A DNA stretch of 34,869 nt from positions 1 to 34,869 of the forward strand of contig JAEZTJ010000002.1 in assembly GCA_023421505.1 (NCBI GenBank), written 5' to 3'. A model generated the notes under the pieces. That model was not told the DNA's origin and searched no databases. It saw nothing but the letters and a program-made list of their open reading frames with translations. This DNA is from Bacillota bacterium (GTDB lineage Bacteria; Bacillota; Clostridia; Lachnospirales; Lachnospiraceae). The position numbers and the translations under genes were made by a program. This document shows, one piece after another, positions 1 through 7,927 of the stretch; position 1 is the first letter of the stretch, and each line of letters starts with the position of its first letter.

Positions 1-112
1 TGGAGCAGACTTCAACATGGATGTCTTCCTTTGTTGATCCTGTTACAAATTCGTTACCGCAGTTGCAAACAACCTTAGCCTGATGATATTTGGGATGGAT
101 TCCGTCTTTCAT
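1..112 (-). CDS. rpmE: 50S ribosomal protein L31, 5' part only
   Basis: The first 37 codons of L31 are present; the rest lies beyond the window edge. The protein starts MKDGIHPKYHQAKVVCNCGN, the usual beginning of the zinc-binding form of L31, with the first two Cys (CNC) in place. The ATG is preceded by AGAGGTG at good spacing. It lies directly downstream of rho, the normal rho-rpmE order in Bacillota, and has its own promoter in the gap. L31 sits on the large ribosomal subunit near the central protuberance. Identification is firm despite truncation. Confidence 0.93.
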   Translation of the reverse strand, partial: MKDGIHPKYHQAKVVCNCGNEFVTGSTKEDIHVEVCS

Positions 113-201
113 GTTTTCACCTCTTTACTAACTTATAGTATTTATAGATTAGTATAATATGATAATATTATAGTAATACCGATAAAATAAACAGCTTTAT
201 T

Positions 202-230
202 ATTATAGCATAGGATTAATTTCATTGCAA
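202..230 (-). promoter_or_regulatory. Sigma-A promoter for rpmE
   Basis: On the minus strand TTGCAA is followed after 17 nt by TATAAT, about 90 nt before the rpmE start. It suggests that rpmE is transcribed separately from rho. Seen by eye, not measured. Confidence 0.65.
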
Positions 231-278
231 TACCCAAAAAAGAGCCTGCTACTTTTGCAACTTTCTCTTTCTTTTATC

Positions 279-1829
279 TTAAAATACTATCTTAGTTTTT
301 TTGATTGTTTCGATAAATTCAATATTTGTCTTGGTTCTTAAGAACATATCAATTATTCTCTCAAGTGCTTCATCGGATTTTAATCCGCCTAAGGCTTTTC
401 TCATCAGAAATGTAGCTTCCAGCTCTGTCTGAGAAAGTAATAAGTCATCTCTTCTGGTACTGGACCTCTGAAGATCAATAGCCGGGAAGATACGCTTTTC
501 GGATAAGCTGCGATCAAGTACCAACTCCATATTACCGGTACCCTTAAATTCTTCAAATACAACATCATCCATCCTGCTGCCAGTTTCGACGAGCGCTGTA
601 GCGAGTATAGTAAGACTGCCTCCTTCACGCATGTTTCTTGCTGCACCGAAAAATTTCTTAGGCATATGAAGCGCTGCCGGATCCAAACCGCCGGACAGGG
701 TTCTTCCGCTTGGCTGTACTGTTAAGTTATAAGCTCTCGCAAGCCTTGTAATACTATCTAGCAGTATGATTACATCCTGTTTGTGTTCCACAAGTCGTTT
801 CGCACGCTCAATAACCATCTCAGATACTCTTTTATGATTTTCGGGAAGCTCATCAAAGGTAGAATAAATAACCTCTACATTCTTACCCTCAATTGATTCC
901 TTAATATCCGTAACCTCCTCGGGACGTTCGTCAATTAATAAAATAATTAGCTTCATATCTGGATGATTCTTAGTTACAGCCTTTGCGATCTGCTTCAAAA
1001 GGGTTGTCTTACCTGCCTTTGGCTGGGATACTATCATACCTCTTTGCCCTTTACCAATAGGAGATATCAAATCAACCATTCTCATTGCCACACCGATACC
1101 AGGCGTTTCAAGATGGATACGATAATTCGGAAAAATCGGAGTAAGGTCCTCAAATCTCTTTCGTTTTTGGGCTTCATTCGGATGAAAGCCATTTACTGAT
1201 TTAATATATAGTAATGCACTGAATTTCTCATTCTGGCTTCTAATTCTTGTATTACCAGAAACAATATCACCGGTTTTTAGATTAAAGCGACGAATTTGTG
1301 CAGGAGAAACATAGACATCATTCTCACCCGGTAGATAATTATCACAACGAATAAACCCATATCCATCCGGAAGAACCTCTAAAATTCCCACCTTAGTTTC
1401 ACCACTGTCTAATTGGTCAATTTCATTGGGTACCGGAGCGCTTTTTTTATCATCCTTCGCTGACAGCTGTACCTGTTCTAACTTGGATGGATCAAATCTG
1501 CTCTGTTCGAATTTATTTTGCTCCGGTTTGTTGTGCTCAATTTTATTTAATTCCTGTCTGTTCTGCTCTAATCCGTTTAACTCAAGCTTATTATTCGATT
1601 CGATTTTATTCTGTTCAATCTTAATCTGCTCCGTTTTAATCTGCTCCGCAGGGGCTATGGCAGGTTTCGCTTCAGCTTTAACCTGTTCCGTTTGACCAGC
1701 CTCTGAAGCAGTTTTGATCAAAATCTCTATCAGCTCGCTTTTTTTAAGCGAAGTTATGTGTTTAAGTCCTTTTTCTTTTGCGAGTTCCCTTAAATTAGCA
1801 AGGGTCATTGAATCATACTGATTTTCCAT
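279..1829 (-). CDS. rho: Transcription termination factor Rho with low-complexity insert
   Basis: Rho is the hexameric RNA-dependent ATPase that ends transcription and removes stalled RNA polymerase. The 516-residue protein has an N-terminal Rho_N helix bundle (about 5-45), a linker from about 55 to 130 rich in Asn, Gln, Glu and Lys with repeated QNK/EQNKxE units, the cold-shock-type RNA-binding domain (about 145-215) and the RecA-like ATPase, including SQPKAGKTT as Walker A. At 516 residues it is about 100 longer than E. coli Rho (419); the linker explains the difference. The ATG is preceded by AAAGGAG. It is followed by rpmE. A weak hairpin and T-run sits after the stop. Confidence 0.95.
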   Translation of the reverse strand: MENQYDSMTLANLRELAKEKGLKHITSLKKSELIEILIKTASEAGQTEQVKAEAKPAIAPAEQIKTEQIKIEQNKIESNNKLELNGLEQNRQELNKIEHNKPEQNKFEQSRFDPSKLEQVQLSAKDDKKSAPVPNEIDQLDSGETKVGILEVLPDGYGFIRCDNYLPGENDVYVSPAQIRRFNLKTGDIVSGNTRIRSQNEKFSALLYIKSVNGFHPNEAQKRKRFEDLTPIFPNYRIHLETPGIGVAMRMVDLISPIGKGQRGMIVSQPKAGKTTLLKQIAKAVTKNHPDMKLIILLIDERPEEVTDIKESIEGKNVEVIYSTFDELPENHKRVSEMVIERAKRLVEHKQDVIILLDSITRLARAYNLTVQPSGRTLSGGLDPAALHMPKKFFGAARNMREGGSLTILATALVETGSRMDDVVFEEFKGTGNMELVLDRSLSEKRIFPAIDLQRSSTRRDDLLLSQTELEATFLMRKALGGLKSDEALERIIDMFLRTKTNIEFIETIKKTKIVF

Positions 1830-1940
1830 GCATACGCTCCTTTGGTTTAGATTGGATTCTCTTACGGAATGTGATATAGAGATGATTCAGAAAATAAGTT
1901 GAGAAATATATCCAAAGATTATCCTTGATAATACTAATCC

Positions 1941-1969
1941 ATTATACAACAAGGAGGAAAGAAAGGAAA
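1941..1969 (-). promoter_or_regulatory. Possible rho promoter
   Basis: On the minus strand a perfect TATAAT lies 17 nt after TTTCCT, a poor -35. This would give a leader of about 105 nt before rho. The -35 region lies inside an AGGAGG...CCTCCT inverted repeat (1952-1995), which may bear on control. Weak because only the -10 is convincing. Confidence 0.35.
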
Positions 1970-2104
1970 GTACTTTCTAATAAGCTAATCCTCCTATTTT
2001 ATGTCATAATTTCCCATTTTTCTATCTATTTCTCGCTATTTTGTATGCAGACTACTATTATTATGGACAATTAATGCAAAATACCTAATTTTAATAATAA
2101 TCAT

Positions 2105-2324
2105 CAGTACCGTTACTGTTCACAGCCAATGTGAAATGCTAGGGTGGCGACGTTGCTAATACTTCTGAAGAGGAGTATTTGCATTCGTCGGTACTTAGGT
2201 TCTGTACTTTAGAACCTTATGTACCGCTACGAAATGCAATTAAGCGAGAGCGGCTCCTATTCAGAAGTATTGGTGACATCGCCACAATCGTTACCTATAT
2301 GGCTGTGAACAGTAACACAGTACC
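2105..2324. mobile_element. MITE-like palindromic element with terminal inverted repeats
   Basis: A 17-bp perfect terminal inverted repeat, GTTACTGTTCACAGCCA at 2112-2128 and its complement at 2300-2316, bounds about 205 bp. Inside, further matching blocks (AATACTTCTGA, TGCATTCGT, CGGTAC, AGGTTCT) lie in order on both arms, so either strand could fold into one long imperfect hairpin with its tip near 2204-2210. The nine bases CAGTACCGT occur directly at 2105-2113 and 2318-2326, flanking the element and overlapping its edge slightly, as a target duplication would. No reading frame of note lies inside. It looks like a small non-autonomous mobile element or a dispersed structured repeat. No second copy is present in the window. 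Confidence 0.65.
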
Positions 2325-2354
2325 GTCAGAGGGAACCTTATTCCTGTAAAATAC

Positions 2355-2383
2355 TTGATTTACTTTTTTCATAGTGATATGAT
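2355..2383 (+). promoter_or_regulatory. Sigma-A promoter for the malic enzyme gene
   Basis: TTGATT, 17 nt, TATGAT. It lies about 30 bp after the palindromic element and about 80 bp before the malic enzyme start. Confidence 0.6.
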
Positions 2384-2465
2384 AGCTTTGGACATTTTTC
2401 CAACAGAAGGAAAGCGCATAGTCTCGCTTAGTGAGTATTTTAGCAGTACAGAAATGAGGTAAAAT

Positions 2466-3620
2466 ATGAATATTAATGAACAAGCATTAAAAATGCATGA
2501 ATCCTGGAATGGCAAATTAGAAATCACATCAAAATGCAAGGTTAAATCCAGAGAAGATTTATCGATTGCCTATACCCCAGGAGTAGCAGAGCCCTGCAGA
2601 GTAATCGCGCAGGATAAAGAAGCCGCTTATAAATACACAATAAAAGCAAATACGATTGCTGTTATATCAGATGGCAGTGCCGTTCTTGGATTAGGCAATA
2701 TCGGCCCCTACGCAGCTATGCCGGTTATGGAAGGTAAAGCAGTTCTCTTCAAAGAGTTCGGTGGGGTGAATGCTGTGCCTATCTGTCTAGATACACAGGA
2801 TACAGAAGAAATTATCAAAACGATTATTGCAATAGCCCCCGCATTTGGAGGAATTAATCTGGAAGATATCTCCGCACCCAGATGCTTCGAAATAGAAGAA
2901 CGGCTGAAGGAAACACTAAGTATTCCAGTATTTCACGATGATCAACATGGAACGGCAATTGTAGTACTTGCTGCTACCATCAATGCACTTAAGGTTACCG
3001 GAAAGAACAAAGAAGATTGTAAGATTATTGTAAACGGAGCTGGCTCCGCCGGTATCGCAATCTCTAAGCTTTTATTAAGATATGGCTTTAAGCATTTAAC
3101 CTTATGTGATAAAAACGGAATTATCCATAAGGATTATGAGAATCTAAACTGGATGCAGAAAGAGATGCTAAAGGTAACTAACCTTGAGAACAAAAGAGGT
3201 TCTCTGGCCGATGCTTTAGCCGGTGCAGATATATTTGTCGGGGTATCGGCTCCTAATATAGTCACAAAGGAAATGGTAGCTTCAATGAATCAGGATGCCA
3301 TAATATTTGCTATGGCTAATCCTACCCCTGAGATCATGCCGGATTTGGCAAAGGAAGCCGGAGCCAGAGTTGTTGCCACTGGCCGATCTGATTTCCCCAA
3401 TCAAGTGAATAATGTTGTAGCTTTCCCTGGTATATTCAAAGGGGCATTAGAAGGAAGAGCAACTCAGATTACTGAGGAGATGAAGCTAGCAGCAGCCGAA
3501 GCAATCGCTGGACTTGTAGCACCCGGGGAATTAAATGAAAATAACATTATGCCTCAGGCTTTCGATCCAAGAGTAAGTGAACTTGTTAGTAATGCAGTGA
3601 AGGAATTAATCAGAAAGTAG
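2466..3620 (+). CDS. NAD(P)-dependent malic enzyme
   Basis: This enzyme oxidatively decarboxylates malate to pyruvate with reduction of NAD(P). At 384 residues it is the short bacterial form. Catalytic Tyr36 lies in AYTPGVAEPC, catalytic Lys91 in MEGKAVLF, metal-binding acids in HDDQHGT (158-162) and the dinucleotide loop is GAGSAG (191-196). The ATG has GAGGT seven bases upstream. Its radical SAM neighbour starts nine bases after the stop, so the two are probably co-transcribed. Cofactor preference cannot be read safely from the sequence. Confidence 0.93.
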   Translation: MNINEQALKMHESWNGKLEITSKCKVKSREDLSIAYTPGVAEPCRVIAQDKEAAYKYTIKANTIAVISDGSAVLGLGNIGPYAAMPVMEGKAVLFKEFGGVNAVPICLDTQDTEEIIKTIIAIAPAFGGINLEDISAPRCFEIEERLKETLSIPVFHDDQHGTAIVVLAATINALKVTGKNKEDCKIIVNGAGSAGIAISKLLLRYGFKHLTLCDKNGIIHKDYENLNWMQKEMLKVTNLENKRGSLADALAGADIFVGVSAPNIVTKEMVASMNQDAIIFAMANPTPEIMPDLAKEAGARVVATGRSDFPNQVNNVVAFPGIFKGALEGRATQITEEMKLAAAEAIAGLVAPGELNENNIMPQAFDPRVSELVSNAVKELIRK

Positions 3621-3628
3621 GAGTATTC

Positions 3629-4564
3629 ATGTGGGATCAGAAGCGGTATCATTCCCTGGATTATGAACTTAAGAATACCTACGGTCAGAAAATATACAAA
3701 TTATCATTAAACGGCGGCATGAGTTGTCCAAATCGGGACGGTACTATCGATACCCGTGGCTGCATCTTCTGCAGCGCAGGCGGTTCGGGGGATTTTGCCG
3801 CTGATTATTGTTTATCTATTACTAGACAAATCGAGGAAGCAAAAAAGCTGGTTTCTTCTAAAAACAAAATTCTTAAGCAGCCTAAATATATCGCTTACTT
3901 TCAGGCATATACTAACACTCATGCTCCTGTCTCCTATCTGCGCAGTATATTTATGGAGGCAATCCGGCATCCTGATATCGTAATTCTTTCTATTGCTACA
4001 AGACCCGACTGTTTAGATGAGGAAGTTCTTTATTTATTAAATGAATTAAATCAGATTAAACCGGTCTGGGTTGAGCTTGGACTTCAGACGATCCATGAAA
4101 AAACTGCAGAATTGATACGACGGGGATATCCATTATCTGTTTTTGAAGAAAAGGTTCTTAAGCTTCACCAACTTAGTATTACGATAATCGTTCATACCAT
4201 TCTGGGCTTGCCAAACGAATTAAAACATGATATGTTAATGACCATGGAATATCTATCCAAACTCCCTATACAGGGAATCAAGCTTCAACTGCTGCATATT
4301 TTAAAAGGTACCGATCTCGGTAAACAATATGAAAGCGGACAATATACAGAGACTTTATCTATGGAGGATTATATAGATATTTTAATTTCATGCCTGGAAC
4401 ATCTTCCTCCTGATAGGATCATTCATCGCATCACCGGTGACGGACCTAAAAAGTTACTTTTGGCTCCACTTTGGAGTGCTGATAAAAAGATGGTCTTAAA
4501 TCAAATTCACAAAAGGATGAAGGAAACTGACAGTTATCAGGGAAAGCATTATCACTGTCATTGA
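3629..4564 (+). CDS. Radical SAM protein, YtqA/YhcC family (TIGR01212-like)
   Basis: A 311-residue radical SAM protein. Cys33, Cys45 and Cys48 (CPNRDG...GCIFC) form the wide-spaced CX11CX2C iron-sulfur motif of this family, different from the common CX3CX2C. TRPDCL and ELGLQT match conserved SAM-binding segments. The family's substrate is not established. The start ATG follows GGAG at five bases, close behind the malic enzyme stop. Family assignment is firm and function is not. Confidence 0.85.
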   Translation: MWDQKRYHSLDYELKNTYGQKIYKLSLNGGMSCPNRDGTIDTRGCIFCSAGGSGDFAADYCLSITRQIEEAKKLVSSKNKILKQPKYIAYFQAYTNTHAPVSYLRSIFMEAIRHPDIVILSIATRPDCLDEEVLYLLNELNQIKPVWVELGLQTIHEKTAELIRRGYPLSVFEEKVLKLHQLSITIIVHTILGLPNELKHDMLMTMEYLSKLPIQGIKLQLLHILKGTDLGKQYESGQYTETLSMEDYIDILISCLEHLPPDRIIHRITGDGPKKLLLAPLWSADKKMVLNQIHKRMKETDSYQGKHYHCH

Positions 4565-4650
4565 AATCTTTTCATAGATAATACATGATGAAGGATAATA
4601 AACTTTAAGTATTATTAATATACTAAGTTTGGCTTTCAAAGGAGGCTACC

Positions 4651-5178
4651 ATGCAATCTGACACCTTTATGTTGTATAAATTAATGATTCTTTATATTCT
4701 TAGCAGAGTCAGCTTCCCCTTAACGAACGCCCAGCTGACAGCCTTTATATTAGAAAAGGAATATACCAATTATTTTAATATTCAGCGGGCGATTTCAGAA
4801 TTAATTGACGATGCTTTTATCTCAACAAAAACCATACGAAATAGTACTTTATACCGGATAACGGAAAGTGGTTCTCAGACCCTACTCTTCTTTGATAACA
4901 TGATGTCGTCAGGTATTAAGGACGATATTGAGGAATATCTTTCCAAATACAAATATCAGCTTCAAGAAGAGGTTTCTACAAGAGCAGAATACTATCAGGT
5001 TAAAAAGGGAGATTTCTCAGCTCATCTATGTGTTGTGGAGAGAGACCTTCCGATTATTGATTTAACCTTATCGGTTACTACAGAAGAAGAAGCGGCAAGG
5101 CTTTGCAATAACTGGAAGGAAAAAAGCTCAGATATCTATTCCTACCTTATGTCCACTTTATTAGATTATAAATCCTGA
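4651..5178 (+). CDS. DUF4364 family protein
   Basis: A 175-residue protein of the kind annotated DUF4364, common in Lachnospiraceae and other clostridia. The N-terminal half looks like a winged helix (LMILYILSRV... then IQRAISELIDDAFI and a beta hairpin), like PadR/MarR-type regulators; the C-terminal half is a mixed alpha/beta region. No catalytic motif is visible. The start has AAAGGAGG at ideal spacing. The stop TGA directly abuts the convergent engB stop, with no terminator between. A DNA-binding role is an inference. Confidence 0.75.
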   Translation: MQSDTFMLYKLMILYILSRVSFPLTNAQLTAFILEKEYTNYFNIQRAISELIDDAFISTKTIRNSTLYRITESGSQTLLFFDNMMSSGIKDDIEEYLSKYKYQLQEEVSTRAEYYQVKKGDFSAHLCVVERDLPIIDLTLSVTTEEEAARLCNNWKEKSSDIYSYLMSTLLDYKS

Positions 5179-5805
5179 TTAATCTGTTGGATTACTAGTT
5201 GTTTCTTCCTCCTCCGAAGTCAATCCGCAGATTTCTTCTATAGCTTCCCAAATCTCATCTCTGCCCTGCTTCGTGAGCGAAGAAAAGGGCAGTATTTTTG
5301 TTTCTGGAACAACCTTAAGCCCTTCCCTGATTATTTTTAACTGCTTGTCCTTTTGGCTCCTGTTAATCTTATCTAGCTTTGTTGCAATGATGATAGGTTT
5401 AAATCCCTGATATACAATCCACTCATACATACTCTTATCATTTTCAGAGGGCTCATGGCGAATATCTATCAGAAGAAATATTATTCTTAACTGTTTCGAG
5501 TTCTTTAAGTACCTCTCAATCATTTTACCCCATTTTTCTTTTACTGACTCAGATACCTTTGCATAGCCATAACCAGGCAGATCTACGAAGTAAATCTTCT
5601 CATTAATATTATAAAAATTAATTGTCTGTGTCTTGCCTGGCTGAGCCGAGGTTCTAGCTAAGGCTTTACGATTCATTAATCCATTAATCAGGGAGGACTT
5701 TCCTACATTTGATTTCCCTGCAAATGCTATCTCCGGTTTATCATTCTCCGGTAGAACACTTGTTATTCCACACACTGTCTCTAAATTTACACTCTTAATA
5801 ACCAC
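5179..5805 (-). CDS. engB: Ribosome biogenesis GTPase EngB (YsxC/YihA)
   Basis: An essential Era-like GTPase needed for 50S subunit assembly. Motifs are G1 GKSNVGKS (30-37), G2 Thr near 60, G3 DLPGYG (75-80), G4 TKLDK and the C-terminal SS(L) segment for G5. 208 residues is normal. The start is GTG (MVIKSV) behind AGAAGGAT; no in-frame ATG lies nearby. It follows clpX on the same strand after about 120 bp containing a hairpin. In many Bacillota a lon gene stands between clpX and engB; none is here. Confidence 0.95.
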   Translation of the reverse strand: MVIKSVNLETVCGITSVLPENDKPEIAFAGKSNVGKSSLINGLMNRKALARTSAQPGKTQTINFYNINEKIYFVDLPGYGYAKVSESVKEKWGKMIERYLKNSKQLRIIFLLIDIRHEPSENDKSMYEWIVYQGFKPIIIATKLDKINRSQKDKQLKIIREGLKVVPETKILPFSSLTKQGRDEIWEAIEEICGLTSEEEETTSNPTD

Positions 5806-5874
5806 ATTATCCTTCTTTCTGTCGGTAGAATTCTACCTCCAATATCTTACGACCGTCTCATTATATTCGCAAAG

Positions 5875-5916
5875 AAGGGGATGCTGCAAAACTGAACCGT
5901 TTTGTAATATCCCCTT
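5875..5916 (-). terminator. Hairpin between clpX and engB
   Basis: AAGGGGAT...GCAAAAC pairs with GTTTTG...ATCCCCTT around a six-base loop, about 18 bp with a small bubble. It starts just after the clpX stop. The following T-run is poor, so it may be a weak terminator or an mRNA end-stabiliser rather than a complete stop. Confidence 0.5.
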
Positions 5917-5923
5917 ACTATCT

Positions 5924-7219
5924 TTATGCTATTTCATCCTTACTTTTTTTTGAGCCTCGTTTTGTTATTGCTTTCCTTGCAACATTATCCTCTGATAGTA
6001 CTAATACAGGCTTTTCTGTCCCTAGAACAGAAGCTTTGGTTATTATACATTTCACCGCTTTCGTATCAGAAGGGATATTATACATTGAATCCATCATGAC
6101 TACTTCCATAATCGCTCTAAGTCCTCTGGCTCCAATCTTCCTGCTAAAGGATTGCTTTGCAATCTCTTCAAGAGCATCCTCTTCAAACTCTAACTCCACG
6201 CCATCCAGTTCAAATAATTTCTTATACTGCTTTGTAATGGCATTCTTCGGTTCGGTAAGAATACGTACCAGAGCCTCTTCATCCAGCATATCGAGTGCTA
6301 CCGGAACGGGAACACGACCGACAAACTCCGGTATGAGACCAAATTTAATCAAATCCTGGGGCATTACCTGTTTGAATAACTCGCCCACATTCGTCTTATT
6401 CTTCTCAATAATCTGAGCATTAAAACCAATGGATTTTTGTCCGATCCGGGCCTCTATGATTTTCTCTAAGCCATCGAAGGCACCACCGCAGATAAATAAT
6501 ATATTGGTAGTATCAATCTGAATAAACTCCTGATGAGGATGTTTTCTGCCACCCTGCGGCGGAACAGATGCTATGGTTCCCTCCAGTATTTTTAATAAAG
6601 CCTGCTGAACTCCTTCGCCGGAAACATCTCTGGTAATTGAAGTATTTTCTGACTTTCTGGTGATTTTATCAATCTCATCGATATAGATAATTCCAAATTG
6701 TGCGCGCTCAATATCAAAATCTGCTGCCTGGATGATTTTCAGAAGAATATTCTCAACATCCTCTCCAACATATCCTGCTTCGGTTAAAGCAGTGGCATCT
6801 GCTATAGCAAACGGAACATTTAATAGCTTAGCCAGTGTCTGAGCAAGATATGTCTTACCGGAACCGGTAGGACCAATCATTAGAATATTACTTTTCTGAA
6901 GTTCGACATCCAAATCCTTCTCAGCTAAAACTCTTTTGTAATGATTATAAACAGAGACTGCAAGTACTTTTTTTGCTTCCTCCTGCCCAACTACATGCTG
7001 GTCTAAGAAAGCTTTTATCTCAGCGGGCTTTAATAAATTAATATCGGAATTGATTACAGGCTCACCATCAAATTCTTCTTCAATGATCTCACTGCATATC
7101 TCAATACACTCATCGCATATATATACACCCGGTCCTGCTATCAGTTTTCTGACCTGATCCTGCGTCTTATTACAAAAGGAACATCTTAGCTGTTTTCTGT
7201 CGTCAACTTTTCCTGCCAC
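5924..7219 (-). CDS. clpX: ATP-dependent Clp protease ATP-binding subunit ClpX
   Basis: The AAA+ unfoldase that selects and feeds substrates to ClpP. The 431-residue protein has the N-terminal zinc finger (Cys13, Cys16, Cys35, Cys38), Walker A GPTGSGKT (116-123), Walker B IIYIDEIDK, the RKSENTSITRD segment, the IGF loop (KSIGFNAQ) that docks on ClpP, and sensor/arginine residues (EFVGRVP, GARGLRAIME). The start is GTG behind GAGGTG. It lies 54 bp after clpP in the tig-clpP-clpX order. Confidence 0.97.
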   Translation of the reverse strand: MAGKVDDRKQLRCSFCNKTQDQVRKLIAGPGVYICDECIEICSEIIEEEFDGEPVINSDINLLKPAEIKAFLDQHVVGQEEAKKVLAVSVYNHYKRVLAEKDLDVELQKSNILMIGPTGSGKTYLAQTLAKLLNVPFAIADATALTEAGYVGEDVENILLKIIQAADFDIERAQFGIIYIDEIDKITRKSENTSITRDVSGEGVQQALLKILEGTIASVPPQGGRKHPHQEFIQIDTTNILFICGGAFDGLEKIIEARIGQKSIGFNAQIIEKNKTNVGELFKQVMPQDLIKFGLIPEFVGRVPVPVALDMLDEEALVRILTEPKNAITKQYKKLFELDGVELEFEEDALEEIAKQSFSRKIGARGLRAIMEVVMMDSMYNIPSDTKAVKCIITKASVLGTEKPVLVLSEDNVARKAITKRGSKKSKDEIA

Positions 7220-7273
7220 TGCCTAATCACCTCATTTTCTATGTGATGTGTGCTAATCTCTTATACAACTTTG

Positions 7274-7855
7274 TTATCTATTGGTTAATATACCATCAAT
7301 AATACCATATTCCTTTGCTTCTTCAGCACTCATATAGTAGTCTCTCTCCGTATCTACTTCTATTACTTCAAGCGGCTTTCCGGTATTCTTCGCCAATATC
7401 TCGTTTAATTTTTTTCTGGTTTTAATAATATTGTCTGCTACGATCTTAATATCAGTAGCCTGACCCTTTGCTCCTCCTGAAGGCTGATGAATCATTACCT
7501 CAGCATTGGGAAGTGCAAATCTCTTACCCTTTGCTCCTCCGGACAGGAGGAAAGCTCCCATACTGGCGGCCATACCGATACAAATAGTGGAAACATCACA
7601 TTTGATATAATTCATTGTATCAAAGATAGCCATACCAGCTGTTACAGATCCACCCGGGCTATTGATATAGAAATTAATATCCTTACCAGGATCTTCTGAT
7701 TCAAGGAACAGCATCTGTGCTACAATTAAACTGGCTGTAACATCATTAACATCCTCGCCAAGGAAAATTATTCTTTCTTTTAATAATCTGGAATAGATGT
7801 CGTAGCTTCTTTCACCGCGACTCGTTTGCTCAATGACATAAGGTACTAAACTCAT
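7274..7855 (-). CDS. clpP: ATP-dependent Clp protease proteolytic subunit ClpP
   Basis: The tetradecameric serine peptidase of the Clp system. The triad is Ser98 (GMAASMG), His123 (MIHQPSG) and Asp172 (TERDYYMS). 193 residues is standard. The ATG follows GGAGG at eight bases. It is 72 bp downstream of tig and 54 bp upstream of clpX, so the three are likely one operon. No CtsR-type direct repeat was seen just upstream. Confidence 0.97.
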   Translation of the reverse strand: MSLVPYVIEQTSRGERSYDIYSRLLKERIIFLGEDVNDVTASLIVAQMLFLESEDPGKDINFYINSPGGSVTAGMAIFDTMNYIKCDVSTICIGMAASMGAFLLSGGAKGKRFALPNAEVMIHQPSGGAKGQATDIKIVADNIIKTRKKLNEILAKNTGKPLEVIEVDTERDYYMSAEEAKEYGIIDGILTNR

Positions 7856-7927
7856 ACTTTTATCCTCCTTATCCAGTTATATTAACCATTTATCGTTTTG
7901 TTACGGATGAAACGTTCGGACGCTTTA

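Noticed and set aside
2295..2483. Minus-strand 62-residue reading frame beside the palindromic element
   Set aside because: It crosses the element end and the malic enzyme promoter, lacks a ribosome site and has no coding character.
6036..6416. Plus-strand 126-residue frame inside clpX
   Set aside because: Antisense shadow of a highly conserved gene.
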